64,000 nucleotides of DNA from Lactarius indigo. Lineage: Eukaryota; Basidiomycota; Agaricomycetes; Russulales; Russulaceae. Below are positions 46,301 to 59,137 of this stretch, piece after piece. Position 1 is the stretch's first letter. Every line of letters starts with the position of its first letter. Location: positions 62,001-126,000 of the forward strand of contig JAFKAC010000029.1 of NCBI GenBank assembly GCA_025766275.1, read 5' to 3'. The position numbers were made by a program, and so were the translations under genes. Under the pieces are notes generated by a model. The model ran no database searches and had not been told where the DNA came from. It was given only the letters and a program-made list of their open reading frames with translations.

Positions 46301-46819
46301 AGAAGCTCTCAATGCGCCCGAAAATATCAATGAGCATATCTTGGCTCGCAACAACGTCCTTTGCCGCCTGTGTACGTTTGGAATCAGAATAGTCCGAGTA
46401 AGGGATTTCCGAGATAATAGGTACCAAGAGAAGGACCCCAGCGCCAGCGAAAATAACTTTCGCAGGTGAGAAGACCTAGGAAACGGATATCAGAGGGTAG
46501 ATCGTAGATGGATCGATTAAATGAAATTCACCAGTCCAACGCCCTCGCCAAGCGCCGCGGACAGCGCATAAAGGACATTGACGGTCGGATTCAACCATTT
46601 TGTCAATTTGTCGTCGCCGGAAGTAGACTGCTCAAACTGTTGGACTTGAGTGCGAAGGACGGCCAGAATGTCGGTGGGAGAGCTGCAGGTCTGCAACTGG
46701 GCCATGAATGGATGCGCGAGAAGGTCTTTCTTCGTCTTCTTCTCATACTCTTTGATGGAAGCATAAAAGATGGCCTGGAGATTGGAAGAAGAGGAAGCTG
46801 CGGTTGGTGTCTGAGACAT
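43382..46819 (-). CDS. NLR6: Goodbye-NACHT-ankyrin receptor with short ankyrin array
   Basis: Start ATG at 46819 (MSQTPTAASSSSNLQAIFYA). The nine-exon plan is conserved, with a 21-nt in-frame loss in exon 5 (DGRQTRALVQQAANN, where others have DGKVVKVTT..). The linker has two heptads (VATVGEQ, VQVVDDK). NACHT motifs are intact (GKPGSGKS, LDALDECPN, TSRPEND). Seven ankyrin repeats occupy the C-terminus, ending QVASEEAIVEMLTEYGKQVD. Predicted size is about 1,000 residues. The first repeats resemble NLR1, while GRTPLHWASNSG resembles NLR2/7. No frameshift found. Confidence 0.87.
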
Positions 46820-47610
46820 GGAAAGTGCAGCAAGGAAAGGCGTCCGAGGGTATGATACTAGCAGAAGAGAGATGGCACGGGGGCGCTAAGAATGATTTGG
46901 CGGTTAACGCCCGCACAGCCCCACCTCGTGGCAGGAATTATATCATTGTTTTCAAAACCATAAGCGCGGGAGTTATTACGTCCTACTACCTAACTTGGAG
47001 GAAGATTCGATTGCAGTCACGGTGAGGGGTTTCAGGTTGATTCAGAGGCAGACAAGCGGAATGTACGAAATCTCGGCGTTGGGGTTCCTCTGCAAGAAAG
47101 GTTGCGCTTACGATGAATGGTTCTCAGGCTGGTTCAGTCTCGGTTCGAGTTCATCGGTCAATCGGTACTTTGGTTCTTCGAGAAAAAAAAAACAGGTAGT
47201 TGGTTTGGTTGAGGCGCGCTCTCATAATATATTTCCTCCTCTCAAGTGACAGGAATTAAACAGATAATGGGTAGGAAAGGAGATGACAGAATGATGCGTA
47301 ACTGTTGGTTGAAAAAAAGATCATGAGTAAAGTCGAAGTCTTGGACAGGTGAACCGGTGAATGGGCAGGGACGTCCGAGTCGATGCGAATATGTTAGTAA
47401 GACCTCACGTGAGCTTGCTCACTGCCAAATTCACCGGTGTATTCTGGGTGTATTGTACTCTCAAACGAATGCATTTATCCGCGTAGGTACTGTCCGTGTC
47501 GTAATTGGCGCATACTGATGAACTGAGTGAAAAAGGCATACTCAGCGAGAATCGTTAAGCGTCACGCTCGCTTGCCGGGTCAAGTCACGTGGACCCTTCT
47601 TCCGTATCAA
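46820..47610 (-). promoter_or_regulatory. NLR6 upstream block, class II
   Basis: Matches 16010-16760 (tgatactagcagaagagaga; gattcagaggcagacaagcg at 47039; tgacaggaattaaacagata at 47246). Homology fades by about 47610, short of the ABC2 repeat arm. The plus-strand ORF 47527-47784 has no recognisable domain. Confidence 0.5.
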
Positions 47611-47829
47611 ATTTCTACGGCGGATTGCGTCGTGTATAACCACTTATTTGCACCGGATACCCAAATGGCTCGATGGTTTTACGACTCCCTCGAACATCGC
47701 AGACGTTTGGTATGCCAACTAGGCCCTTTTCTAGGACCACCTTTTGAGGTTCATGTCGAGATAAGTGCCAGGACGTACCACTAGTATGGGTCGTTTTCAC
47801 GCGAGCCTTATCACCCAGATGTGCGCTGT

Positions 47830-50800
47830 TATATTAATACTTGAGTTTCAAGGTATGTTGACGCGATCACCAGCTTGCCTCGGGGTTAGTTGCTTCGAAC
47901 GAACTGCCATTGGCTGACCATTATCGATAAAAAGGGAAGTGGCGCTCAGGGAGGTGGGAAAAGCAATTTTCACGAGCTTTATTAGTTTGTCTACATGTAA
48001 GGGCACCCAGCTACTTTCCCTGCACTTCATAGAAACCGTGAGATAACGGGTGGTAGATGGGTGCTCCCTCTTCATCCCTCATGGTAGTCGTCGACATCGT
48101 GATAGCCCTTCTATGTTATGCCTTACCGGCAGAGGCAGCAATCGAGTAAAGTAGATCTCTGTCCCCGCTCTCGTCGACAAACGAACGAAACCTGCCGTTC
48201 TCCATTCTCAGGAGTTCGCTGGGCTTGTCAAATTCGACCTTTTATGGAACGTCAATTCTTTCGTGTCCGGGGAGAGGAGGTGAGGGGAGAAACTCACAAT
48301 TCGACCCGCATCCAGGACCATCTATTTTTTTTCTTTAGCTTGTATTCATGGCGTGGGGAGAAGAAAGATTGCTTACAACTTTATCGGCATCGATGATTGT
48401 TCGCAGACGATGCGCGACCGTGATTAGTGTTACGTCCCCTTTGAGCTCGGTCCGGAGAGATGTCTGTATGATCGTATCCATCTTGTGATCTACGCCACGT
48501 GCCATGTTAGCATCGCCTCACCTGCCAAAATTCAAACGGGAAGAACGTTACCAATAGCAGACGTCGCTGCAAGCGAAAAAAAAAAATCAGCCAAAGCCAA
48601 CACAGAAGGTGCGCGAGAACACGCACCTTCGTCGAGAATGAGTAGCTTGCTACCGCGTACTATCGCACGTGCAAGCGCCAATATCTGCCGCTGGCCGACG
48701 GAGAGATTCCCGCCGCCGCCAGCAATCTGGCTATCGAGTGTGAGACGGTCATCTTCGTCGTCGCGCTGTAGGGAGAAGAGTCCCGACGCGTGCAGCGCGC
48801 TGTTCAGGGTTGCGTCGTCGTATTGTGAGAACGGGTCGAGGTTCTCTCGCAGCGAGCCGCTCAGCAATTCGGGCTACGTGAAGCAAACGAGTTTAGCTAG
48901 AGAAAGGAGAGAGGTGGTGGGCGTCCTCACGATTTGGGGTATGATGGTGATGTTCGAGCGGAGCGCATTCAGGTTGATCGAGCTCGTGAGTATGCCGTCG
49001 TAATACACGCTACCCTCCGTGAACATGCAACGTAGCAGCGATAACGTCAGAGAGCTCTGAAGGGTTTTTTAGTAGGCCGCATCAACAAACGACCAAGCTG
49101 AGGACGGATACCTTGCCGCTTCCCGTGCGACCGACTGTTCCACTGATCAATAGCTGCCACATAAGATACGACTATAGGCACTCACCAACACCCACGCGTT
49201 CACCGGATTTGATGTGGAAACATATGTCATGGAGAACCTTCGGCCCATCCTAAGGACGGTGACGTTTAGTGGCACTAGACGCGCATCGCGAGAACCGACA
49301 TGTCACGTACAAGAGAATAGCGCGCAGAGAGATTCTCGACCCTAAGATCTCCGCTCGCGGGCCAGTATGCCGGAGGGATGCCCTGCTTAGTCGGCTTGGG
49401 CTCCTGTTCAACGTTAATGTACGACTGCATACGCTCCAAGCTTTGTGTAGCCCCAATCAGCGTCTCTTCCCACACCCACGCAGAAAATGAAAATTCTCTT
49501 TACCTGTTGCCTAATGAAATCGTTAGATTTATGAAGGAAAGTCACCCAAGGTAGATAATTCTTACTGCTGACTTCAAAGTCGTTGAGAATGCGCACCCAC
49601 CAGAGAATCAGGCTACTGAACCCAACTGGGAACGCTAATCAGTAATCGTTGGATATATTAAATATATCCAACGTACTGGCCATAGTGAGAGAGAATCCAG
49701 TATCCGAGGGAAGGGAACGTTCATTTGGTACGTAGATCAGGTAGGCAGCGAGGCTTGCGGCGAACAGCCCGCCTAGAAAGTCGATACGCAAGTTGATCCA
49801 TCTGCAGTAGGGTCAGCCCAATTAGGTTCGAGCTGTGCGTCGCAGAGGCGATCTGGTGGACTCAGCTTGCCTGTTCATGTTCCAGAAGGACCGGCCAGCT
49901 CTGGAGTACCTATCGATCCGTCTGTATGACTCTTCGCGGAAAGCAAGCTGTGCGCCATATGCCCGGATAGATACTTGGGAGAGGTGGAGTTAACCAATAG
50001 CACATCCGTCACGAGGAGCAGACGTACCGAGTCCTGCGACGGAAGCGCCAAAGTGGCCCAGAACAGGCGCCTTCGCATTACTCAGCTCGCGCTTGATCAC
50101 GATCTGGGCCTTCATGTAGATACGGCCGAGCCATGCGCCAAAGAAGGCGATGGCGATTCCAGGCACAGAAAACCCCGGTGTGAAGTACACCACAGCAACA
50201 AACTTGAGGAACATGGCAACTGAGAGGTCGATGGCCCCGAGAAATGTGTTGGCGACAGGGCCGTCCACTAGAGAAAGGAGGTCGTGAAGGAGATGCATTC
50301 CGCCCGGGAGAAAGGCGCAAACACGTACGAGCGCGGATATCCTGTGTGACGCGAGTGATGATCCGGGATGTTGGGGTCGTGTCTAGCCATCTGCAAAGCA
50401 GAAGAGCTCATCAGTAGAAGCCCGTGTCGGAATATTTGGAGATGCACCTTAAGGTTGTACCCAGGGCAGACCCGATCAGGGTCCAGTGGATGGTCCTTGA
50501 GGCCCTTAAAGCACCAAACGTGTAGACACCGAGCCCAACTATGTAGCTGGCCGTCGTCGCGAGCAAGATAAGCCCGTAGACTGTGAGGTAGCTGGAAACG
50601 AAGGAATAATCGTCATCAACCAGAGGATGGTCTAACCACCGGCATCGTGGAAGCTGAACCCTTACAAAGCGATATTAACCTGATCCGGTGGATAAATGTC
50701 ATATTGCTCGGCCCAGTAGCCCATGAACCAAGTCTGCACGGTCATGAGGGCGTCGCAAAGCAAGAGGCCGACGGGGAACAGTATCCAAAACAGGACTGCG

Positions 50801-53800
50801 TGTGCTCCTCCCAAACCGTTAATAAATAACTTGACTTCATTTTGTTGAGCGATACACCAGTGAGCTTCACCGTCCAAAATGCGGAAACGTTGGATGGCGC
50901 GCTCACCTGCGTCCCAACTAACGTGTCCCTCAGCGATCTCCTCGGTCAAGATCAGCTTCCCGTCTGCTGACTTCACCGTCTCGTCGGGCTTCACCGAGTC
51001 GATCTTCTCCTCGTTGTCCTTAATGGCGCGTGCGCCCTTGGCAAACTCCTTCACCAGTGTCTTGTCTTTCTTGAGCGCGTCTGAAACCGAGCCCCGACTA
51101 GCAATCTGACCATCCTTTCCGAGCGAAACGACATAGTCCGCGAGGGGGCTAGCCATTGCGACGCTGTGCGTCTGAGGTGTGTCGAGAATGATCATAGGTA
51201 CACACGGGTGGGAAGGGGTGACTTACGACGAGTAAGATGGTCCTTCCGCGAATCAAGTCACCTTTGAAGCACTTCTCGACGATCCACCGCGCAGTGTGAA
51301 CATCCAGAGCGGCTAGAACCTTTGGAGGAATGATGTCGATAACCAGGGGTACAAAGATACTGCAGGAAAAGAACTTACGTCATCGAGGATGAGGATCTGT
51401 GATGAAGAGTAGACTGCGCGAGCGAGGGTGACACGAGCCTTCTGACCACCGCTATAAGACGAACAGATTGATTCAGCAAAGGCCGTGTCGTGTAAGATTC
51501 TGCTCTTTATGATACCTCAAGGTCAAACCCTTCTCTCCAACTTCGGTCTTGTCCCCCGCATCGAACAAACTAAGATCACGTTGTAAACCACACTGATAAA
51601 TGACTTGAAATCGATCGAGGCATCAGTAACTCAGATGTGGCGACAGCTAGCCAGAACGAACTACCTTTGTTATATCTCTCTTCGTCGCATGGGGCCCCAA
51701 ACAAGATGTTATCCTGCTCTTCATTTAGAACAAGAAAGTGCAAGCGTGGGTACATTTGAAGTCCTCACCCTGATAGTCTCATTCTGTACCCACGACTCCT
51801 GTGCAGCGTAGCTAACCCCCCCTTCCCTTGGCAGATGATACCACGAGTCGGGGCTCATCGGCACGAAATGCATCTCGCCGAGCAGCGCCATCAGCAACGA
51901 CGTCTTTCCGGAGCCGGTCGGCCCGATGATCAGGTTGAAGCAACCACGCTTAAACAGCAGCTCGCCTTGCACACGAAGAGTGAAACGGCGCCGGGATGGC
52001 GTAAGCGTTCCGTCCGCATCGTCATTCGACCAGGTGAAGTTGGCATTCTGAAATCCAATCACGTCCTGGTCGAAGTGTGACGCATCAGTCAGCATCGCTC
52101 GCTCAGAGGCCTTATCGGCATCCGCGAACTCGTCTAGCAACTCAGTCTGCCAAAGGGGGTCTATATGTCAAATAGTAACACAGACAGTGAATCGCTCACG
52201 TCGTGCAAGAAGTCGTTCACGCGATCGAGGGAGACCCTCGCCTGTATAAACATGGGAATCATCTGGAATATCGTGTGAAGTTGGTTGGTAAGAAGATCGA
52301 ACACTGGAAAAGACGTATCCCATCACCACCCACGCCGTCAGTGAAGATCCTGAGACTGACCTGCCATAGACGAAAATACGGCCGATGCTGCAGACAAATT
52401 CAGCATAGGCGCACTCTCAGAGAGGAACGCGAAGTTACGTGTAAGTGCGCGCTTCATAATTGCGGTCTGCGGACTTGGTCAGTTCAGACACTACTAATAG
52501 CCTGAGCGGGTCGAGCGCACGCACGTAAGTGACGTATGTGACAACCATCTTCCCAAAGTGTCGGTCAGAACAAATCAGCAAGCACTCAAATGGCGGGGCG
52601 ACGCACTGTGATGATCGGTATGAAAAAGCTAGATGTCCATGTCAGAGGGATTAGGAGAGAAGCTGGGGGCACCCACTTGATGATAACGATGATCATGTTC
52701 AAAATCTGGCGCAATTTGATGTACTGCAGCTCCTGCTCCCTCTTCTCAGCTAGCCGCGCCGCAATCTTAGGCTCCCAACCAAACAGCTTGATCATCCGCA
52801 AAATCCCCATAGCTGCAGTCGACGTTCGTCAGCGTTCACACAATGCGCAGGTTTGAGTCTGTAACCTACCTTCGGTAGCAGCTTGCACACGCGCATCCGT
52901 CTGACCGCGAAGTAAATCCCGATGTCAAGATATTGATAAGGCAAGTTACTCACACGCTTCGCAGCTTCCTTCTGTACTTTTTGGATTTTTCCTGCAACGA
53001 TTCCCGGGATTGGGAAAAGGGCGACCATCACGACCATCCCGGCGAATGCACTCCAACCAAGGATGTTGTACAGAAACCAGATGCATATCACGACCTGCAG
53101 CGGAAAATATAAAACTAAGGAGACAAAGATGAGACCGCAAGTGACAGGGGGAGGAGAGAACAAACCGAGGAGCAAGAAATCTCGTCCTTCGACAAGGTTC
53201 TCCAGATCAGTCGAAACCAGGTTGTTCATCTTTCCCACCAGATTGCTCGAATCCCCCGGCTCGTAACCGCCCTCCCTGCCGCTATCGGATCTGGGAACTT
53301 CCTCCTTTCGCTTGCCCTTGATTCTCGACGTCGTGATCGTCGGTTGCTCGCTCCGAGTCTCCTCGCTGCTCCCGCCCGCCTCCTCGGACATGATATCGAT
53401 CTCGACTATTGACCCACTGTCTGGCGTCGTGAATTCGCTGCGAGCATCGGGAGTGGCATCGGGAGTGGCCGGCGGGGAAGACGAAGTCTCGGCTTTCACG
53501 CGGATGCGCAGGGCGTGCTCAAAGACGAGTTGTGTGACGATGGCGGAGATGCGCACGAGAGTACCTGTCTAAAAGCATGGTCGACGCATGAGCAACTTAG
53601 CATAGTAAATATCCCCTATCACTGACCGCGATAAAATAGTACCATTGGAGAGCGATGGTTCCGAGAGCAGGACCCAGAAAAATATATGCTACCCAAACCC
53701 ATGGACGAACGAACGCATCTTCCCCTCGGGTTTCGAGGTAGCTGGTAGGGAGACGCTGAGTATGTTCGGAAGGTGATCAATATAAAACGGGTACCGCAAG

Positions 53801-55600
53801 AGCCGATTCATCCCAAATGGTGCCATTAAGGTCGAAAAGACTTTGATGACGACGAAGATCGCTAGTTGGATGTATTCACGGCCTAGATGGAGTATAAGCG
53901 ACACATCACTTAATAGCATATAAACAACGGACAGAAGACTACCATGAACCCCCAGAAGATGTGCCTATTGGGTCCGCCAGTAAATGTATCCAAGTGCTAG
54001 CAGACCGTGTCAGTAAAACACCTGGGCTAACAACCGAGATGGACCTGCCTTGAAACTCCTTTGCACGAGATTCTTGGTGTAGTCGTAGTCTGCGAGTGGT
54101 GGTAGCATGTCATGGGATAGATGTGGAACACGATATGCCAAGAAAACGATAGGATCGAGGAAGGTATATAGCATCATAGATAGCAGCGAGGCGGTCTGTT
54201 CAGGGTTGATTACCTGCAAAGGGTCCTGCAACGGGAGTCAGAGATCGAAACGTATGATATGGTGAGAGACAAACTCGCCTTGGGATCATCTGGGATATAC
54301 TGGTACGGGATGAGCAGAGGGATCACGATAGCCGCGAAAGCCAGAAGGCCAATTCTGACCCATAGCAAAGGGCCTTCGGACGCATCGACAGGTGACAAGG
54401 TGAAAGTAAGCAGCGGCCAGATGTCGCGGTAAGCGTAGACGGAGAAAGTGCCAAGCAAGAGTGAGCAGAGATGGAACGAAGCGATCGATGCGCGGGATCT
54501 CTGGGCGGTCAGAGTCATTGATCCCAAAAAGGCCATATACAGCTGCACCAAGTCATGACTCGAGTGAGAAACCAACTCAAAAAGAACTTCGGTGGCTGGA
54601 TTGACGCACATAAGTTAGACAAAGTGTGAGACCGAGCCACTCGCGTTTGGTGAGAGAGTCGCCGCCATAATGGCGCTTGCCCTTGTGGTCCCTACCATTG
54701 AGTGCGCTCACTGCAGACAACGGGGAGACGTGCTGCTGACCCTCTTCTCGCACGGAGCTGAATATTGCAAGGGCGAGGAGTGCGAGAACGACGAGGAGGC
54801 GCAAAACCTGGAAAGTGAAGATGACCGATCCCCCTGCATTTTCCACATGATCTTTGACAGCCAACATGAAACCTATCCGAGTGGTGCTCACGGGAACACC
54901 GGAGTCGCCGCGGGTAGCGGCCACTGGCGCATATTCGCCGTGAAACCTTCGAACTGGACCAGACGAGAACATGGCCTGGACGAGGAGGACGAGGATGGAA
55001 AGAAGTGCGAGGTAGGACGGGATGAGGAGCAGGTGGGTCCAAAGGCTGAGAGCGACAGTACAAAGTACGTAGCATACATATCATGAAATGGAGACTGAGA
55101 ATGGGGTACAACTGCGCTATATGTCAGGAGCACTCACGATGGAAGCTTTTGGGCCAACGCCTCATCGACGGTGGTGAGGACGACCTGGTCCATCGTGCGG
55201 TGAGGAGAGCTGAGATCGTTCTGGTTTTTCAACAAGATAGCGTACGAGAGCATTGCTGGTAGTCTGGGGGGTTAAGAGGAGTCGCCGTTGGAGTCAAGAG
55301 TAGGTCAATACAACCAAGAGCTACAAGATGGGGGAGATCAATCACGAGCGCTGAACACGTGCGGCTCTTCTCTCTTCTCGTCTCGTTGTATTTGGAACCA
55401 GTATATTACCACGCGCCGCGCGTCTTCGGCGGGCGGCGAGGCAATCATGACTCGGATGGATGGAATACAGTAGCTAACTTAACTTACTAGTTACGCATCC
55501 CTTCCACGGTACGGTCCGCCCTCCCGTCAATTGTCATGGCCAAGGTCATTGCCGTTGCCCAAACGCACGGACAGAATGTGCATCAGTAGATGGACCTTGA
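47830..55600 (-). repeat. Right arm of the ~7.7-kb inverted repeat (ABC2 arm)
   Basis: Reverse-complement homologue of 4205-11965, containing ABC2 and about 280 bp of 3' and 400 bp of 5' flank. The arms are separated by about 36 kb that carry six NLR copies. Confidence 0.85.
48116..55193 (-). CDS. ABCC/MRP-family full-size ABC transporter (ABC2)
   Basis: Paralogue of ABC1 with the same exon plan where I compared it; starts MDQVVLTTVDEALAQKLPS (ATG at 55193). NBD1 has GPTGSGKTS and GGQKAR with a LAALD D-loop; NBD2 has GRTGSGK, LSVGQRQ and LLILDEATSAID. The 7-nt microexon (GCAACAG here, GTAACAG in ABC1) joins VS to SNSLERM. Both GC-AG introns are kept (AAG|gcaggt near 54050 and ACAG|gcaagc near 49875). 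The TAA at 48116-48118 ends the protein in SAGKA, about 13 residues before the ABC1 end. No disabling change was found in the parts aligned. Expected role: ATP-driven efflux or vacuolar sequestration, substrate unknown. Confidence 0.85.
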
Positions 55601-55974
55601 AATGGACACCTTAGTAGACAAAATGGGTCAGTCACTCCGTGCCCCGCCAGTATAGATTCTGAAAAACTTGTGGGAAAATCAATGAGAAATTGATAAGATC
55701 TGAATAATAAGGTCCAGGCTTGGGTCCGGGCTTGGGTCCAGGTTCCACAAATCTGAAGCGCTCAGCTTGCACACCAGCCGATTTCAACATGTTGGCAAAT
55801 TCTTGCCGTACGTTAGGTGTACTGTCGTAGTGTCGCTGTCTTCGCCGATTTTCCTTGCCAGCTCCGGTGTAGCGAGTCAAAGACGCTGTGTACTAGTCTT
55901 GGTACCAGCACTGTCACGGTCTTGAGTACTACTGTACGAGTTCAGAAGTTTAGCGATTAGGTCAGCAACCCTTT
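55601..55974. other. Short unique spacer
   Basis: Contains a small minisatellite (about 55710-55745, repeats of gtccaggcttgg / gtccgggcttgg). A minus-strand ORF at 55632-55880 reads through it (PGPKPGPKPGP) and has no other support. Confidence 0.4.
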
Positions 55975-57230
55975 TTTGGAATGTGTCAGGCGGACACGAG
56001 GAAGACGGATACGGTAGGAATGGCTCTCAGGCTGGGGTGGGGTCGCAGTTCGAGGTGATCGGTCATTTGATCCTCTTCGGTTCTTCGACAAAAAGGTAGC
56101 CAGTTAGATTGAAGCGGGCTCTCATAAGATGCATTTCCTCTCAACTTCTTAAGTTCATAAGGAAAGTCGAATTCTCTGAACAAACAAATGGGCGGGATCC
56201 TGCTCATTGGCAAGCTTACCAGTGTGCGTAGATACCGTCCGTGTCGTAGCGGATGAACTGAGTGAACAAAGAACGTATTCCAGAGCGTGTATATGAGTGT
56301 TGTTCTCACTCGCACGGCCAAGTCACGGAGCCGCCTCCTCCCAGTACAAGACAATGCTGGTTGACCTTCTATCACAACTGTCACGATCGATACCGGATAT
56401 TTTTTTTCGCTCACGATATTGTCAAGAAACCTACGACGATCGTAGGTTAGGAGCATGTAGACGTATCATACACTCCCTCCAATAAATAGAACCACGCACG
56501 CTACATGAGTGACTTCAGGTCTCGTGCCAGCCGACCCATATCCCTCAGCAAGCACCCAACAAGTCCTTAACAACCCTCCATACCCGCCACCCCGGCGCGG
56601 TTCACAAGAACTCCCACAGGATGCTTTCGGCCCGCAACTCGGCCACAGCTACGGGCAGTAGCGTGCCACGGCGTTGGTAAACACAGTCAAAAATAAGCAG
56701 CTTGTCTGGGGTACAACAACACCGCGTATGTCGACCTGGCGCAGCGTGGGGGGAGCCCATCGAGAGCTGCCACAGTAACGGCGGTGGAAGTGGAGGCGGA
56801 GGCGGAGAGGAGATTCTTCTACAGATGCGGAACGGGCGCGGAGACATTCGTAGCGGTGTAATTGCGCACGAACAGGCTCAGTGTGACTGGGTTGGGCCCC
56901 GTTCTTGTCCTAGCCATTCCCCATTGAAACCAGGAATACCCACGGTACCCGGAGCACGCACCTGAGTTCGAGGACGTGTGCCTGGCTGAGCTTCCCATAG
57001 TCGAACCAGCCACGGCGTCTCTCAGGGAAGTGCGTTTCCGCAAGATCAGAGATAGAAAATCGACACTGAAAAATCAAGTACGTGATGCAGCGGGGTCACA
57101 CGCTCGTCGAAGTGAATCACAGAGGAAGTGCTCTTCGAGAGTCACTGCCCTGTACTCCGTTTTAAGATCGGAGTGGCGCCCGGAGGGGAGGAGACCTGCA
57201 CCGGTAAAGGAAAACAAATAGCTGGTAGAC
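55975..57230 (-). repeat. Orphan NLR upstream block (class II) plus relic R2, no NLR attached
   Basis: 56000-56480 matches the distal half of the class II upstream block (ggaatggctctcaggctgg; accgtccgtgtcgtagcgga; ggttgaccttctatcac) and 56480-57230 matches relic R2 (56500-56700 as 32500-32720; 57000-57120 as 32980-33120). In the other loci this block leads into an NLR start codon on its left; here the left neighbour is ABC2. Confidence 0.6.
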
Positions 57231-57607
57231 TGCATAGAAAATAGGCGGAGGCACGAAATGCTTCTTAAATCGGGGATGAGAGGTTTGCGTTTCCGAGGCG
57301 AGGTTGCGACGGGTGCCCTCCCGGAGGGTGCTAATGAAGCCGGGAAACATGGGGCCGCATATGCTTCGTAATCGATCCCTTGGAAATTACTGGGCGTGGC
57401 GGGTGGGTGAAATAAAAGTGTTCTCGAACCAGTCGAGAAGTTTGGGAACGAGCACGTGCCGCCTCATACGTTCACTCTTCTATACCGCTTCCGGTGGACC
57501 ACCGGGCCGGCCAGGTTGCACACGAGAACCCGCAAAGCCCCATACTACCACAGTGACTACTAGTAGTGACATGACATACATTTACGGAGTAACCGATAGT
57601 CCTCTAT
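57231..57607. other. Spacer and NLR 3' flank
   Basis: The last 50 bp carry the NLR end motif (gtgacatgacatacatttac). A plus-strand ORF from 57304 runs antisense into the ankyrin remnant and is a shadow. Nothing else recognised. Confidence 0.35.
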
Positions 57608-57919
57608 CTAGTTGCCCACTATTCTCCATCGACATCTGTACAATTGCCTCTCCCTATGCGACCTATAATGAAGTCGTTCCTTCCTCGTCCTTGGTATCTG
57701 CACTCGCGCCACGGTCAAGCAGTAGGCGCACGGTCTCTGTTTTGTCTTTGGATAAAGCCAGGTGCAACGGAGTCCGTCCTTGCTTGTCCTCTGCATCTGC
57801 GTTCGCGTCGTGATCGAGTAGCACGCGCACGGTCTCAGTTTGGCCCTTGAGCGACGCCTCGTGCAATGGGGTCCTTCCGTCTTTCTTCTCAGCATCTGCA
57901 TTCGCGCCATGGTCAAGTA
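57608..57919 (-). pseudogene. C-terminal ankyrin remnant of NLR7, cut off by the transposon
   Basis: Minus-strand ankyrin repeats (DHGANADAEKKDGRTPLHEA, RTPLHLALSKDKTETVRLLL) continue the NLR7 array on the far side of the inserted element. In the last repeat the codons that should read like PFQVASG are TTSL followed by TAG, another stop follows, and the end still resembles QMSMENSGQLDRGL. It has therefore kept mutating since separation. Confidence 0.8.
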
Positions 57920-59137
57920 CAGCGGTTTTCATAACACTTGGCCCCTTACGACCACTTTACGGACACAGGCGGGATTTAAACGGGCACCTTGGTGACCATG
58001 CCGAATTTCTTTCCCACAAAAAGTAATCATAGTAATTAATAAATGTGCTTAGACATTCAACTTATCGGTTTTGAAAATTGTTTGTCAATGAGTGATCGGC
58101 TCACGCTTACGGTAAATTTTTTTTTATCTCACACTTGCGGTATCAGCCTCAGGAATGGAGGTTTCAAACACGGTCAGCGAAGAGGTAGTGGGAAAGGCAA
58201 GGGCAATGTGAGGGAAAAGTAGGCTGATATTTGACTATGAGGTGAGTAGACTCGGGAATTCACTCACCCGCTACTAGGGTCTTATATACACGCAGAAACT
58301 ATATGTCACACGAATCCTATCTGAGTTTCCATGTATGCACGAGGGTTGAGGTTGCCAGCAACGTGTGGCTCTTCAGGACTGGGGGTGACAATTAAGGGAA
58401 GGTGAAAGGAGCTCATTGTTGAGGTGTTGTATCATGCAAGAGGTCCCAGGGATGTGTGTGCAGGGGATTGGTACTCGGGGAGATAGGTAATGCTGGCATG
58501 TGGTGGCTAGCGAACAGGAAGCCACAACCATGTTGAGTGGAGTTCGGGTGAGTAGCACGTGATGCGTGACGGATCGTGACAAACAGAAAATAGTGATGAC
58601 ACGGCACTGTTGGTATTCAGCAGAGTAGAGGTTTAAAAAATACAGGAGGACTTAAGTCGTGCATGTACATGGCCATCATTGGGAGCTCCAGTGGCGATTG
58701 TAAGTGAGGACTGGAGAGAAAAGGGATGGTGGGTGAGCGGGCCCATACCGAGGGCCATGATGAATGCTTAAGACGACAACACACCAAGGGTAATATTTAT
58801 ATTTCAGCTGTTCCTCCAGGCACTTAATGGGGGGGGTGTGATAATGATTCAGCCAGTTTTGCAGTTGTGGGTTGGCTTGCAGCGTGATGGACGAGGCATA
58901 GAAGGCATGCTGAGTTGGAGATAGCACAGCAAGTGGCACAGTGCCGAGCATAGCACCGCGGATAACTATTCCATAACCCTATTTTTTCGAGATATCTATT
59001 CTATAACCCTGATTTTGTGTGGTAGCCTAATTTCTCGGGAATTTCCCCGTCGACTTAACTACGAACCCCGCTCTCGAGTTTTGAATGTCCGTATGTCCGC
59101 TAAAAAAGGCAGGGGCCAAGTGTTATGAAAACCGCTG
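57920..59137. mobile_element. 1.2-kb transposon with TA target duplication (Tc1/mariner-like, non-autonomous)
   Basis: Ends are inverted repeats of about 27 bp (57920 onward CAGCGGTTTTCATAACACTT; the reverse complement ends at 59137). TA flanks both sides (57918-57919 and 59138-59139), and the uninterrupted paralogue NLR2 has a single caagta at this place, which proves the insertion and its limits. Length is 1,218 bp. No transposase motif is present in the short ORFs inside (58373-58607, 58676-58951), so mobilisation would need an enzyme from elsewhere. TA duplication and CAG ends suggest Tc1/mariner or a relative. Confidence 0.85.

Noticed and set aside
47527..47784. 85-codon plus-strand ORF between NLR6 and ABC2
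   Set aside because: No domain, partly in the NLR upstream block, and not conserved in the equivalent blocks.
58676..58951. Possible transposase fragment inside the TA-flanked element
   Set aside because: The 91-codon ORF shows no DDE-type motif or helix-turn-helix I can recognise; the element is treated as non-autonomous.
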